Assembly (NCBI GenBank): GCA_036337015.1
Contig: JAYZEZ010000002.1
Location: forward strand, 62,001 to 126,000
Length of the DNA: 64,000 bases
DNA from: Casp-alpha2 sp036337015
Lineage (GTDB): Bacteria > Pseudomonadota > Alphaproteobacteria > Rhodospirillales > Casp-alpha2
Direction: 5' to 3'
Part shown: positions 9,080-17,868 of the stretch, piece after piece
How the letters are laid out: each line of letters starts with the position of its first letter
Position numbering within the stretch: position 1 is the first letter of the stretch
Translations under genes and position numbers: made by a program
Notes under the pieces: generated by a model
Databases searched by the model: none
Told to the model about the DNA's origin: nothing
The model's input: the letters and a program-made list of their open reading frames with translations, nothing else

Positions 9080-9991
9080 ATGATTTTAATGAAAAACAAA
9101 CAAAACATTCAGAACTTTTGGGCTTCTCTTTATGAATCTCTTTATAGTGAAACGGACAAATACGTTTCCCGTGAACAATTAATTGATGCTATCGATGCAC
9201 TTGAAGAAATGTTCCGGCTTCGCGAACACTTAGCAGTTATAGAAATGCCGCTAAATGATTTGGCGGGGAAACAAGTTCTAGAGATTGGTTCTGGTGCTGG
9301 AGGTCATTCTGCACTTTTTGCCCGACATGGAGCATCAGTTACTTCTATTGATATAACTCAAGAACGTTCTTTAGCGACGGCAAATAAATTCAAAATTCTT
9401 GGTGGAACAGATTGTTTGGCAATTCAAAGCGATGCTGAAAATCTACCCTTCTCTTCAGAGACTTTTGATATTGTTTACTCAAACGGAGTTTTACATCATA
9501 CCAATGATACGGAAGCTGCCATAAATGAGGTATTTCGAGTGCTCAAGTCAGATGGAAAAGTTGTTATGATGCTATACTGCAAAAGCTCGTGGCATTACTG
9601 GGTCAACTTATGGCTTTGTGTTGGAATTCTAAAAGGGGCACTATTTTTTAATAAAAACTGGCTTGGACAAGCAACTGAATGGGGGGGCAGGAAAAGCCAA
9701 ATGATAAAGAATCCAATAACCCGTTGTTATAACAACAAAGAAATTCGTCAATTGTTTAAACAATTTAAGAGCATAAGTCTTCGAAAGGGTGAATTTTATT
9801 TTTACCTAATTCCAAAACTAGGTCGCTTTTACCGACAATGGCAAGTTAAACACTACGGAACGCATCCTGGTGGATATCTAGTTTATGGAGAGCCTTGGCC
9901 AATCCAATCGCAAATTGAGCGCATACTTGGTCGCATCATGGGCTTCGCTTGGTTTATTTCAGCAAAAAAGCCTGCAAAAAAATCTCAATAA
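9080..9991 (+). CDS. Class I SAM-dependent methyltransferase
   Basis: This 303-residue enzyme has the Rossmann glycine motif VLEIGSGAGGHSA, the acidic end of strand 2 (SIDITQ), SDAENLPF at motif II and SNGVLHHTND at motif III, a standard Methyltransf_11 layout. The C-terminal third is basic and aromatic with no recognised domain. It is a lone plus-strand gene facing the heparinase operon across 50 bases, and its 3' end overlaps the convergent dehydrogenase by seven bases. A second ATG lies nine bases in. A run of seven G bases at 9681-9687 lies inside the coding region. The acceptor, probably a sugar or lipid-linked glycan, is unknown. Confidence 0.85.
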   Translation: MILMKNKQNIQNFWASLYESLYSETDKYVSREQLIDAIDALEEMFRLREHLAVIEMPLNDLAGKQVLEIGSGAGGHSALFARHGASVTSIDITQERSLATANKFKILGGTDCLAIQSDAENLPFSSETFDIVYSNGVLHHTNDTEAAINEVFRVLKSDGKVVMMLYCKSSWHYWVNLWLCVGILKGALFFNKNWLGQATEWGGRKSQMIKNPITRCYNNKEIRQLFKQFKSISLRKGEFYFYLIPKLGRFYRQWQVKHYGTHPGGYLVYGEPWPIQSQIERILGRIMGFAWFISAKKPAKKSQ

Positions 9992-10935
9992 CCCTTTGGA
10001 AAAACTCCTTTTTCAGGTAGCTGATTTTCATCTAGGCCCTTGATGGCAGCACGGCCCATAGCAAGGATAGCTTCTTCAGCACTTCCACCAAGATGAGGTG
10101 TGACAATAAAATTAGGAATCTTTAAAAGTTCTAAGTCCTGAGGTGGCTCAATAACGAAGACATCTAATGCTGCACCACCTAGCCGATCATTCATAAGTGC
10201 CCATTTCAAAGCACCTTCATCAACCAAGCCCCCGCGTGCTACATTAATCAAAATTGCATCTTTTTTCATTAAAGCCAATCGTTCGGCTGACAAAATATTC
10301 CTAGTACTATCATCAATTGGTAAGTGCAACGTTACAATATCTGAGTTTTTGAGAAGATTTTCTAGGCTTGACTGTTCGATTTCATATTCAGAATAAAAAT
10401 TTGAATAGTCAATGATATCAAAGGCAAGCACTTTGCAACCAAACGCACGTAACAAAATTGCCAAGTCTTTACCAACATAACCGCAACCAATAATACCAAC
10501 GGTGCGCTGTGACAACTGTCGTCCAATATGCTGTCGCCAAATTCCATTTACAACTTCACTTGAAGCTTGGGGTATATGGCGCAAAAGCTGAACCGCAAAT
10601 GCTATGACCAATTCTGAAACAGAACGTTTGTTTGTACCGCCAAACCAACCTAATTTGATACCAGCTCGATTCATTGCATCTAGATCGATCATATCAAATC
10701 CAACACCATATTTAGACAGTACTTTAAGTTCTGGTAGGGCAGAAAATAATTTAGAATTTAGGCTTTCAAGTGCGGTAATCGCTTTTTCCGCTCCTGATAG
10801 AAAAGCAACCAAATCATTTCCCTTTAACGACAGTCCATCATCGTTAAAAACGGAAGCTGGATAGATTTCCAGCAATTCTCTGCGTAGAATTGGATGTCTG
10901 GAAAACGACCGTGATGTTACTACTACTCGAGTCAT
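9985..10935 (-). CDS. D-isomer-specific 2-hydroxyacid dehydrogenase
   Basis: The 316-residue product has the NAD-binding glycine motif VGIIGCGYVGKDLAI in the middle, NVARGGLVDE carrying the conserved Arg region, and TPHLGGSAEEA with the catalytic His. This is the SerA/phosphoglycerate dehydrogenase-like family, which interconverts 2-keto and D-2-hydroxy acids. The length lacks the ACT regulatory tail of housekeeping SerA. ATG at 10935 overlaps the HAD stop as ATGA, so it is the last gene of the 12-gene operon. A second operon at 52005 again pairs such a dehydrogenase with a KdsB-like enzyme. The likely role is making an acidic building block for the glycan, which is inference. Confidence 0.85.
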   Translation of the reverse strand: MTRVVVTSRSFSRHPILRRELLEIYPASVFNDDGLSLKGNDLVAFLSGAEKAITALESLNSKLFSALPELKVLSKYGVGFDMIDLDAMNRAGIKLGWFGGTNKRSVSELVIAFAVQLLRHIPQASSEVVNGIWRQHIGRQLSQRTVGIIGCGYVGKDLAILLRAFGCKVLAFDIIDYSNFYSEYEIEQSSLENLLKNSDIVTLHLPIDDSTRNILSAERLALMKKDAILINVARGGLVDEGALKWALMNDRLGGAALDVFVIEPPQDLELLKIPNFIVTPHLGGSAEEAILAMGRAAIKGLDENQLPEKGVFPKGY

Positions 10936-11624
10936 GACAAAATTGTTGGAGGTGCAATACTCTGCAATGCCTGTTCTAAATTATCAAACTTATCAATCAG
11001 CACATCTGCTCCAAGATCTTCACAAGGTTTATGAGAATAACCAAAAGTTACCGCTACTGAGCGTACTCCAGCAGCAATAGCTGCTTCTATATCAGCTTCA
11101 GAGTCTCCAATCATCGCAGCTGTTTGTTTTGTGACACCCAATTGTTCTAGCACTAAAAGAATATGACGGCCGTCTGGCTTTCTGTAAGGAACAGCATCAC
11201 CACAAGAAACTACGTCAAAAAAATGATCTAACTGTAATGCTTTCAGAACTGGCATGGTTGTCATTGTCGGCTTATTGGTGCAAATACCCATGCTAATACC
11301 GATCGATTTAAACCTTTCAAGCGCTGATAACACACCAGGAAACACCCTAGAATAAGTGCTAGGATTTTTAGAGTAAGTAATTAGAAAATTTTCAAGAACT
11401 TTCTCCACATCGCTTTCAACTCCAACATGACCAGTCCTTTCTAGAGCTTTTTCCACAAGAACCCGTCCACCCCAACCAACCATTTCCTTGATCTCTTCTA
11501 ACGTCAACTTTCGACACCCAATTTCGGTCAACACAGTATTTAAGGAAGCGTAAATGTCAGGAACAGAATCAATCAGGGTTCCATCAAGATCAAAAATTAA
11601 TGCATCGAACGGTTTTGTTGTCAC
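10932..11624 (-). CDS. HAD-IA family phosphatase (phosphoglycolate phosphatase-like)
   Basis: The N-terminus carries the HAD nucleophile motif FDLDGTLIDS, followed by a helical cap, the Thr motif CTNKPT, a Lys segment (YRKPDG) and the acidic motif MIGDSEADIEAA. This is the Gph-like subfamily of about 220-230 residues. The start is taken as GTG at 11624, which makes a GTGA overlap with the upstream methyltransferase gene; the longer frame upstream would add 12 residues before the fold. A sugar phosphate or phospho-hydroxyacid intermediate is the likely substrate given the 2-hydroxyacid dehydrogenase and KdsB-like neighbours. It is not the short, capless KdsC type. Confidence 0.85.
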   Translation of the reverse strand: MTTKPFDALIFDLDGTLIDSVPDIYASLNTVLTEIGCRKLTLEEIKEMVGWGGRVLVEKALERTGHVGVESDVEKVLENFLITYSKNPSTYSRVFPGVLSALERFKSIGISMGICTNKPTMTTMPVLKALQLDHFFDVVSCGDAVPYRKPDGRHILLVLEQLGVTKQTAAMIGDSEADIEAAIAAGVRSVAVTFGYSHKPCEDLGADVLIDKFDNLEQALQSIAPPTILS

Positions 11625-12580
11625 ATAGCATCCTTTTCTAAATAGGCAAGTCGATGCCAAATTATTCTTTCTTCACCTTTTCTATAATGCCAAAATGGTG
11701 GTATTTTATCATAATACCACTGACTCCAAGGACAAATGCTATCGTGTAAGACTTCATCTCCTGGTTGCCATGGATAATCATTAAATTTCAATTCAGCACC
11801 ATCAGCTAGCCTTTTATAGAGCTTGTTGCAGCAGTAGAAAGCCGTTTTTTTAGACTTGTTTTTACGAAGCAAATTGAAATATTCTTCAACTACGGGTGGA
11901 TCCATTTCTTGCATAGACACAATATTTACAGCTAATCCAATCGGCACCTCAACTAGACACTTTGCATCATCAGCACGAACTCCAATAATTTGAATTTTTT
12001 CATCTGAGAAAGCTTCTAATAACTCATCACTATTTCTGACCAATGCTATATTAGATTTTGGAATCACTTTACTAGAATAAGCAAGGTCCAGAAGCAAAGG
12101 CTTCGTCAAATTTACAGAAATAATTTTCTGTTGCGGTACAAAAAGAGCGATTAAAGTTGTAAACACACCATATCCATCCCCTATCACTAAATTGCAACCA
12201 GCTGATGAATCCATATCAATATAATTGCGAATCAGTGCAAGGGAAAAAATTTGGCGAACTATATCATAAGTTAATAAGCGGCTCTGGTCCTCAACGATGC
12301 GACGACCCAGCCGAAGGCAATCATCCCGTTGGGAAAACTCTTTGGCCAAATACAAAAGGGGCCATTGTAATATAGAATGAGCAATTTTGTGAAATCTTGA
12401 AACTCTCGCTGATGCATTACCAAGTGCCGCTGTACCGATTACTTGCCCATCTGCTGAAACTAGAAAATTCTCGAGCTCTTCCTCCCAATAAACCGAACGA
12501 GTTAATTCGGGCACATTCGCTAGTGCAGCTAAAGCCTCTAAGGCATTTTGACCAGTAACAATACTCAGTACTGCCCCCAC
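11621..12580 (-). CDS. Putative sugar O-methyltransferase (NanM-like)
   Basis: This protein of about 319 residues has LVIGDGYGVFTTLIA in the middle, matching the glycine-rich SAM site of the putative sugar O-methyltransferase family found beside sialic-acid-type genes, and a distinctive C-terminal YPWQPGDEVLHDS and WHYRKGEERIIWHR region. I recognise the pattern only in outline, so the family is moderately sure. GTG at 12580 overlaps the KdsB-like gene by 16 bases; a shorter start is possible. Position between a CMP-sugar synthetase-like gene and a HAD phosphatase suggests O-methylation of an ulosonic or related acid. The acceptor is not known. Confidence 0.5.
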   Translation of the reverse strand: MGAVLSIVTGQNALEALAALANVPELTRSVYWEEELENFLVSADGQVIGTAALGNASARVSRFHKIAHSILQWPLLYLAKEFSQRDDCLRLGRRIVEDQSRLLTYDIVRQIFSLALIRNYIDMDSSAGCNLVIGDGYGVFTTLIALFVPQQKIISVNLTKPLLLDLAYSSKVIPKSNIALVRNSDELLEAFSDEKIQIIGVRADDAKCLVEVPIGLAVNIVSMQEMDPPVVEEYFNLLRKNKSKKTAFYCCNKLYKRLADGAELKFNDYPWQPGDEVLHDSICPWSQWYYDKIPPFWHYRKGEERIIWHRLAYLEKDAM

Positions 12581-13350
12581 AATGCATCCTGTTTAATAAC
12601 AGCTTCAACTCGCGCGATATCTTCTGGACTATCAACTGAAAAATAAGGGCGTATAGGAGCAGGAGCGATCCGCTGTCGACGATTATTATCATATATACGG
12701 TTCGAATCGCATGCTTCAGCAATTTCCAGAGGACTTTCGGGCAACTTCGTAAACCATTTTAAAAAATGCCATCTAAATCCAAATATGCCACCAACCCGCT
12801 TAGCTCCAATTTCTGGAGAAAAGTTTAATGAATACGGAATAGGCGTGCGTGAGGTAAAGAGAACATCACCTTTTATGTCGTGGACAAGCTTAACTATATC
12901 AGGATTTAAAAAAGTGCTTTCATCCAGTATTGGTACAGATAATAGAGTTCCTTCCACCCTAAAGTCATCAAAGAAGGGCTTAATAACTGCTTCAATCATG
13001 TCAGGACCCAGAAGGGGCTCATCACCTTGAACGCAAATTATGATATCTTCGTCAACTGCTTCACCATATATTTCTACTGCTTCAGCAACACGATCAAGTG
13101 CACGGGTATGAGTATCAGCGGTTTTTATAACGGGCCAATCATTGCTATCAGAAAATTTATATATTTCGTTATCACATGTGGTTATAAACAATCCATTCCA
13201 GCCTCCGTACATGTAAGCTCGTAAATAGCAGTGCTCTAACATAGGACGTCCTGCAATATTTTTTAAAGGTTTCCCGGGAAATCGACTAGCTGCCATACGG
13301 GCTGGAATAAATCCAAGAATTTTTGGAGTTGGCGTCATGTCATAGTTCAT
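12565..13350 (-). CDS. KdsB-like cytidylyltransferase
   Basis: The 261-residue product has FIPARMAASRFPGKPL and GRPMLEH near the N-terminus, the CTP-binding signature of 3-deoxy-manno-octulosonate cytidylyltransferase, followed by CVQGDEPLLGPDMI with the metal-binding Asp. Length is slightly above normal KdsB (about 250). The reaction would be CTP plus an ulosonic acid giving the CMP-sugar acid. It overlaps the SGNH stop in an ATGA and lies in a modification operon rather than with KdsA, KdsC or KdsD, so it is probably a locus-specific enzyme for a Kdo-like acid, not the housekeeping KdsB. A second copy of the same type is at 52963. Confidence 0.8.
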   Translation of the reverse strand: MNYDMTPTPKILGFIPARMAASRFPGKPLKNIAGRPMLEHCYLRAYMYGGWNGLFITTCDNEIYKFSDSNDWPVIKTADTHTRALDRVAEAVEIYGEAVDEDIIICVQGDEPLLGPDMIEAVIKPFFDDFRVEGTLLSVPILDESTFLNPDIVKLVHDIKGDVLFTSRTPIPYSLNFSPEIGAKRVGGIFGFRWHFLKWFTKLPESPLEIAEACDSNRIYDNNRRQRIAPAPIRPYFSVDSPEDIARVEAVIKQDALWGQY

Positions 13351-14423
13351 TTATCAATTTTTTGACTACGCAACCAATCAGCCGTTACTTGAGCTGCGAT
13401 CTTATGACCTAGAGCAGACCAGTGGCCATCATGGGCAAAGTGGGTTTTTTTAAAACCGGCATCAAGAAATTCTTTGATTGGATCAATCACAGAAATATTA
13501 CGTTCGGCAAGCGCATAAACCATTTTCTCGCGTATTTCTTGGAAAACTGAATCTCGATCCTTAATTTCAAACCGTGCGGGTGCAATGAGAACAGCAAAGG
13601 GAGTATTTGTCGAAACCTGGGACTTTAAATTGATTAATTCTGTAGCCGTCTTATTAATAACCCTATCAAAACCTGCTACGATGTTGGCTGGTCTGTAGGT
13701 ATGCCCTTGCGCAACTAACCCAAATTGGATCAACATTTCATTTATAAACCTTACTCGCTTTAAGCTAACGGCTAAAAAATTATACAAAGCAGAATTCTGG
13801 ATTAAAAATACCTTTAAACCCTTGATATTCATTAAATTTCTATCAAAAATAGTTGGAACAACTTCAGAAGATGTTTGGCCTTTTTTTGAGAGGCAATTGT
13901 AGTCAGCTAAATCATTTTCTAGAATAAGCCCAACGATAATGGCCCGAGGACTAGCATGTTTAAGTGTTCTAGCAAGTAATGCTTGGTACCCACAAACATC
14001 TGTACCAGGGCTAGCAATATTAAATGTTGGAAAGTTAAGCATATTCTCAACGAGAGAAGAATACATTTCATTTTGTTCTACTCCCCATCCAAACGCCATA
14101 GAATCTCCAACAAACCAAATGCTTCCTTCGGATTTTTCAATGGGCTTTGTGTTGCGATAACCAAAATCATTTATTTGTAATCGAACGCGAAAATCACCAT
14201 TGTTTTGAGAAAAATATCCATCAAATCCGGGAATGCCGGTTGCTACTAAACCATGATTTTTTACGTTAAGAATACGCATAAAGCGCCCGTTGTAAAATTC
14301 TTGCCAATGAGGCATAGCCAAGCGAAGGATAACTTCAGCGACTAATCCCAAGCAGACAATCCCAATTAAAAGGGCAAAAATAATTCCTAAATAAGTATGG
14401 CGCTCATTTGTCGGATTATTCAA
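13347..14423 (-). CDS. Membrane-anchored SGNH/GDSL hydrolase-type protein
   Basis: Residues 11-36 form one membrane segment, so the rest faces the periplasm. The SGNH fold is shown by VGDSMAFGWG with Ser108, the ASPGTDVCGY Gly/Asn-type block and the Asp332-x-His334 pair in HDGHWSALGH, the DxHW form seen in AlgX/AlgJ-like acyl-transfer proteins. Such proteins remove or transfer O-acyl groups on glycans. The start is TTG at 14423, supported by an AAGGAG nine bases upstream and a TTGA overlap with the methyltransferase stop. It follows carbamoyltransferase and methyltransferase genes, so a role in trimming or attaching a decoration is likely. Confidence 0.75.
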   Translation of the reverse strand: MNNPTNERHTYLGIIFALLIGIVCLGLVAEVILRLAMPHWQEFYNGRFMRILNVKNHGLVATGIPGFDGYFSQNNGDFRVRLQINDFGYRNTKPIEKSEGSIWFVGDSMAFGWGVEQNEMYSSLVENMLNFPTFNIASPGTDVCGYQALLARTLKHASPRAIIVGLILENDLADYNCLSKKGQTSSEVVPTIFDRNLMNIKGLKVFLIQNSALYNFLAVSLKRVRFINEMLIQFGLVAQGHTYRPANIVAGFDRVINKTATELINLKSQVSTNTPFAVLIAPARFEIKDRDSVFQEIREKMVYALAERNISVIDPIKEFLDAGFKKTHFAHDGHWSALGHKIAAQVTADWLRSQKIDK

Positions 14424-15466
14424 TAAGGATGGCTCCTTTTTCTTCCAATAACATCAAATAACGCCCCTTCACGAGCAATGGAACTAAGCCATGAAATTTG
14501 CGTTACTAACCGTTGGTATGAGTTTCCAGGTTCAGTCACACGAAATAAATCGCCTGAAATTTCAGCATCTTCTCCGTCGGTGCCGAGTATAGCTGGAGAA
14601 CAATTTAAGTAATCAATTTCATTTTCATCAAACCACATTTGTATGTCGCCAATGGAATGCCAGGTTTCATGCGGATTGTAATATTGATCCTTAATCCAGG
14701 TTTCAGCTTTGCGAACGTCACGAATGCGATTACGAACAACATAATCAATTTTACCGCCGGTCAAACCAATGAGTTTAGACCGTATCCAAGTTGGTATACG
14801 GGCATAGCTATTATATAAACCAACCATAATGATGCCACCTGGTTTAACTTTTCGAGCAATGGCAGAAAAAGCACGACGTGCATCAAAGGTATGATGCAAA
14901 ACACCATGGGATATAACAACATCGAAAGATTCATCTCGAACTGCTAAATCAAAAATATTCATCTGTATAAAGCTACTTCGTGCTAAATCATTTCTTAGTT
15001 TATGTTCGACAGCTAATTTGAGGCTGCCTAGAGACATATCAATTCCTAAAACATGATTATTGTTAAGCTGGAGAAAGTGGGATAATTGACCTGTTCCACA
15101 ACCACATTCCAGAACTGTCTTATTAAAACCAATTGCTTTTAGTAGATTTGCAGAGAAAGCATTCTTACTTCCTTTAGAAACCAATTCCCCAAATTCCTCT
15201 AGGCCCTCGTAATTAGGAAAAGGAGTTTCCTCATAAAAAGATTTAACACGTGCCGTTACTTCTTCACCTTCGCCTTCGGGGGGTGAGTACAATGATGAAA
15301 CATCACCAATATTGAGATAAGTTTCATCTGTATCAGGACAATAAAACCCATTATCGACTAGCTCTAGACCTTGATCATCACTTCCGCCGGGTGCTTTTAA
15401 ACACGACAGTACTCGCTTTGACACCATTGGAGGACTGCTAGAGGGTTTCAAAATTTCACTCTTCAC
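14420..15466 (-). CDS. Class I SAM-dependent methyltransferase
   Basis: This 348-residue enzyme has about 100 residues of N-terminal extension containing a CP-type short motif (FYCPDTDETYLN) resembling a Trm112-like or zinc-ribbon leader, then VLECGCGTGQLSHFL (SAM site), GIDMSLGSLKLA and SHGVLHHTFDARRAF. The Methyltransf_11 core is clear. GTG at 15466 forms a GTGA overlap with the carbamoyltransferase stop, and its own stop overlaps the SGNH start, so expression is tightly coupled. A similar MT-carbamoyltransferase pairing occurs in other modification loci. Substrate is probably a sugar hydroxyl in the same glycan that is carbamoylated, by inference. Confidence 0.8.
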   Translation of the reverse strand: MKSEILKPSSSPPMVSKRVLSCLKAPGGSDDQGLELVDNGFYCPDTDETYLNIGDVSSLYSPPEGEGEEVTARVKSFYEETPFPNYEGLEEFGELVSKGSKNAFSANLLKAIGFNKTVLECGCGTGQLSHFLQLNNNHVLGIDMSLGSLKLAVEHKLRNDLARSSFIQMNIFDLAVRDESFDVVISHGVLHHTFDARRAFSAIARKVKPGGIIMVGLYNSYARIPTWIRSKLIGLTGGKIDYVVRNRIRDVRKAETWIKDQYYNPHETWHSIGDIQMWFDENEIDYLNCSPAILGTDGEDAEISGDLFRVTEPGNSYQRLVTQISWLSSIAREGALFDVIGRKRSHPY

Positions 15467-17256
15467 TGTTGTTCCTTCAGTAATACATAATTTTCAAGAA
15501 CCAGAACATCCATCTCTGTAGCCATAAAACACTTATACGCATCTTCTGGCGAACAAACGATAGGCTCATCACGCACATTAAAGCTAGTATTGACTAAAAC
15601 ACCACGTCCTGTTTCTTTTTTAAAGCTTGTTAATAGCCTGTGAAACCGAGGATTGGTTTCTATGTGAACTGTCTGTACGCGTGCTGAATTATCAACATGG
15701 GTAATGGCTGGCACATCACTACGGATCACACTTAATTTATCGAAACCGGATTTTGCCTCGTCATCAGCACTTAAATCCAAAAGCTTATCTGATTTTACAT
15801 GAGATACCAGAAGCATATATGGACTGATAGTGTCTAGTTCAAAATATTCCTGTACGTCTTCGTATAGAACTGCTGGGGCAAATGGCCTGAAACTCTCCCG
15901 GTATTTTATTTTTAGATTAAGAACTTGTTGCATTGTTGGAGAATGAGGATCCCCCAGAATAGAACGATTTCCAAGTGAGCGAGGACCAAATTCCATGCGA
16001 CCCTGAAACCAGCCAACGATTTTTTCATCAGCTAACTGTTTGGCGATATACAAAAATAAATCACCGTCTTCCATTTTTGTAAAAATGGAACTATATGATT
16101 CCAGAGTATTCTTAATTTCAGTATCGCTATAACTTGGGCCAAGGTAGCTTCCACACATGGAATCCAAAGAATTGATTTTAGGTTGCCGTTTTCCGCCAGA
16201 TTTAGCATTAGCTATAGCAAGTGCGACGCCCAAGGAGGACCCCGCATCTCCAGCTGCTGGTTGTATCCAAATATTGTCAAAAGGACCCTCACGCGAAATA
16301 CGTCCATTAGCAACACAGTTAAGTGCGACACCACCAGCCAAACAAAGATTTTTTTCACCTGTTTTTTCATGCAGGTATCTCACCAGAAGTAGTACAGCGT
16401 CTTCTAAAACATCTTGTATTGACCTTGCTAGGTCCATATGCCTTTGACTAAGAGGTTCTGACGAATCACGCCGAGGGCCGCCAAATAAGCTAGCAAACCG
16501 ATCATTAGTCATCGTCAGGCCTGTGCAATAATTAAAATAATTCATATTTAAATGGAAAGACCCATCATCACGAATTTCTATAAGATTTTTACGGATCAAA
16601 TCAGTGAATTTCGGCTCTCCATACGGAGCCATACCCATAACCTTATATTCACCATCATTAACTTTAAAACCGAGATAATAAGTAAAAGCCGAATACAACA
16701 TGCCCAATGAATGGGGAAATCGGATTTCATCAATTAATGTCAATTCACTACCTTTGCCAACGCCATAAGATGTTGTTGCCCACTCCCCTACGCCATCCAT
16801 AACTAAAACCGCAGCTCGATCAAATGGTGAAGGATAATAAGCACTGGCTGCATGTGAATGATGGTGAAAGCCAAATAGAATTTTATTTGGATCTAGTGTG
16901 CCACGATCTAAATCATTTAAGCCTTTTATAATAAGATTTTTTTGTAAGATTTTTTCCTTAACCCATACTGGTATAGCTTCAATAAAGGATTCAAGGCCCG
17001 CAGGCGCAAAAGAAAGATATGTTTCTAATAATCTGTCAAAAGTAAGCAATGGTTTATCGTAAAATCCGACAAAATCTACTTTATCTAATGTTACACCTGC
17101 CGCATCCAAACAATATGCAGCAGCGTTGGCTGGAAATGTTGAATCATTTTTCTTTCGTGAAAAACGTTCTTGCTGAACAGCCGCAACTATAACCCCATCG
17201 CGTACGATAGCTGCAGCGCTGTCGTGGTAAAAGGCTGAAAGGCCAAGAATAATCAT
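15463..17256 (-). CDS. O-carbamoyltransferase, NodU/CmcH/TobZ family
   Basis: The 597-residue product begins ILGLSAFYHDSAAAIV, the signature of the Kae1-like domain of carbamoyltransferases, and has HHHSHAASAYY at 131-140, VMDGVGEW at 152-159, LCLAGGVALNC and the FGPRSLGNRSIL block of the C-terminal region. The family forms carbamoyl-adenylate from carbamoyl phosphate and ATP and moves the carbamoyl group to a sugar hydroxyl, as in Nod factors, tobramycin and saxitoxin-type molecules. It is preceded by the DUF5989-type and SxtJ-type membrane genes, the usual companions of this family, and is coupled to a methyltransferase. Carbamoylation of a surface sugar is the likely role. Confidence 0.93.
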   Translation of the reverse strand: MIILGLSAFYHDSAAAIVRDGVIVAAVQQERFSRKKNDSTFPANAAAYCLDAAGVTLDKVDFVGFYDKPLLTFDRLLETYLSFAPAGLESFIEAIPVWVKEKILQKNLIIKGLNDLDRGTLDPNKILFGFHHHSHAASAYYPSPFDRAAVLVMDGVGEWATTSYGVGKGSELTLIDEIRFPHSLGMLYSAFTYYLGFKVNDGEYKVMGMAPYGEPKFTDLIRKNLIEIRDDGSFHLNMNYFNYCTGLTMTNDRFASLFGGPRRDSSEPLSQRHMDLARSIQDVLEDAVLLLVRYLHEKTGEKNLCLAGGVALNCVANGRISREGPFDNIWIQPAAGDAGSSLGVALAIANAKSGGKRQPKINSLDSMCGSYLGPSYSDTEIKNTLESYSSIFTKMEDGDLFLYIAKQLADEKIVGWFQGRMEFGPRSLGNRSILGDPHSPTMQQVLNLKIKYRESFRPFAPAVLYEDVQEYFELDTISPYMLLVSHVKSDKLLDLSADDEAKSGFDKLSVIRSDVPAITHVDNSARVQTVHIETNPRFHRLLTSFKKETGRGVLVNTSFNVRDEPIVCSPEDAYKCFMATEMDVLVLENYVLLKEQQ

Positions 17257-17274
17257 AGAAAAAATAGGACCTTC

Positions 17275-17427
17275 TTAAAAAATTGCATAAATAAATGGTG
17301 CAATAGATGTGCTTTGGGCTGCTAACAACAAACCACCTAATGCAATTAAGCCAATTAAAATAGGCGCCATCCAAAATTTTTTATAAACACGCATAAATTT
17401 CATAAGCTGGCTGAGTAGGGAAAGCAT
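17275..17427 (-). CDS. DUF5989-type small membrane protein (50 residues)
   Basis: A 50-codon frame with ATG at 17427 and TAA at 17277-17275 fills the gap between the SxtJ-type gene and the carbamoyltransferase. The product has an amphipathic N-terminus with KFMRVYKKFWM, one membrane segment (about residues 21-37) and ends TSIAPFIYAIF, the pattern I know from DUF5989 proteins that accompany carbamoyltransferases. Function is unknown; a docking role at the membrane for the soluble carbamoyltransferase is possible. An AAGAAGG ribosome site for the next gene lies just after its stop. A second protein ending SPFIYALF is encoded at 26481. Confidence 0.85.
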   Translation of the reverse strand: MLSLLSQLMKFMRVYKKFWMAPILIGLIALGGLLLAAQSTSIAPFIYAIF

Positions 17428-17449
17428 AATTTAATCTTTAATTTTAAAC

Positions 17450-17839
17450 TTAAAACATATCTGAAAGTGTGGCATCGTCTGTATGGCGTGTAACCGATTG
17501 CCAATAAGTTGCTGTGATTGGTTGCCTTTTTCGCCTCAAAAAATCACGGCCGAATAATTTCATAACTAATGCAAATGGTAAAATTAGAAGAAAGAAAAAG
17601 CTAGCTAGAAGTATAAAATTAACCAATAAATGAATTCGTCTAGCAAGGACTGACCACAATTTATTAAGTGGCATCAAAATACTAGGGATTATTATTGATA
17701 AAACGAAAAAAACTCCGGCGCAAATAATTGCCCAATTTAAAAAAATATCAAAGGCAAACCATGCAATAATGGTAATGATGATGAATACAACGGCAAAGAT
17801 CATACCAAATTTTCGATCGTTTAATTTAGGCGGCGTCAT
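17450..17839 (-). CDS. SxtJ-type small membrane protein
   Basis: The 129-residue product has a basic N-terminus (PPKLNDRKFG), two membrane segments at about 12-31 and 33-52, then LNKLWSVLARRIHLLVN, a third membrane region at about 72-94 and a polar tail with GRDFLRRKRQP and YWQSV. This matches the SxtJ family, named from the saxitoxin locus, found next to carbamoyltransferases. No catalytic motif is visible. With the DUF5989-type gene 22 bases downstream and the carbamoyltransferase after it, it probably forms a membrane assembly for carbamoylation, though that has not been shown and is inference from conserved gene order. Confidence 0.85.
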   Translation of the reverse strand: MTPPKLNDRKFGMIFAVVFIIITIIAWFAFDIFLNWAIICAGVFFVLSIIIPSILMPLNKLWSVLARRIHLLVNFILLASFFFLLILPFALVMKLFGRDFLRRKRQPITATYWQSVTRHTDDATLSDMF

Positions 17840-17868
17840 TGGGAATATTTTTTTTCATTTTAAAAAAC

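Noticed and set aside
10932..11660. The longer start for the HAD phosphatase (12 more residues).
   Set aside because: It would overlap the upstream gene by 40 bases and add residues outside the fold; the GTGA-coupled GTG at 11624 fits the operon pattern.
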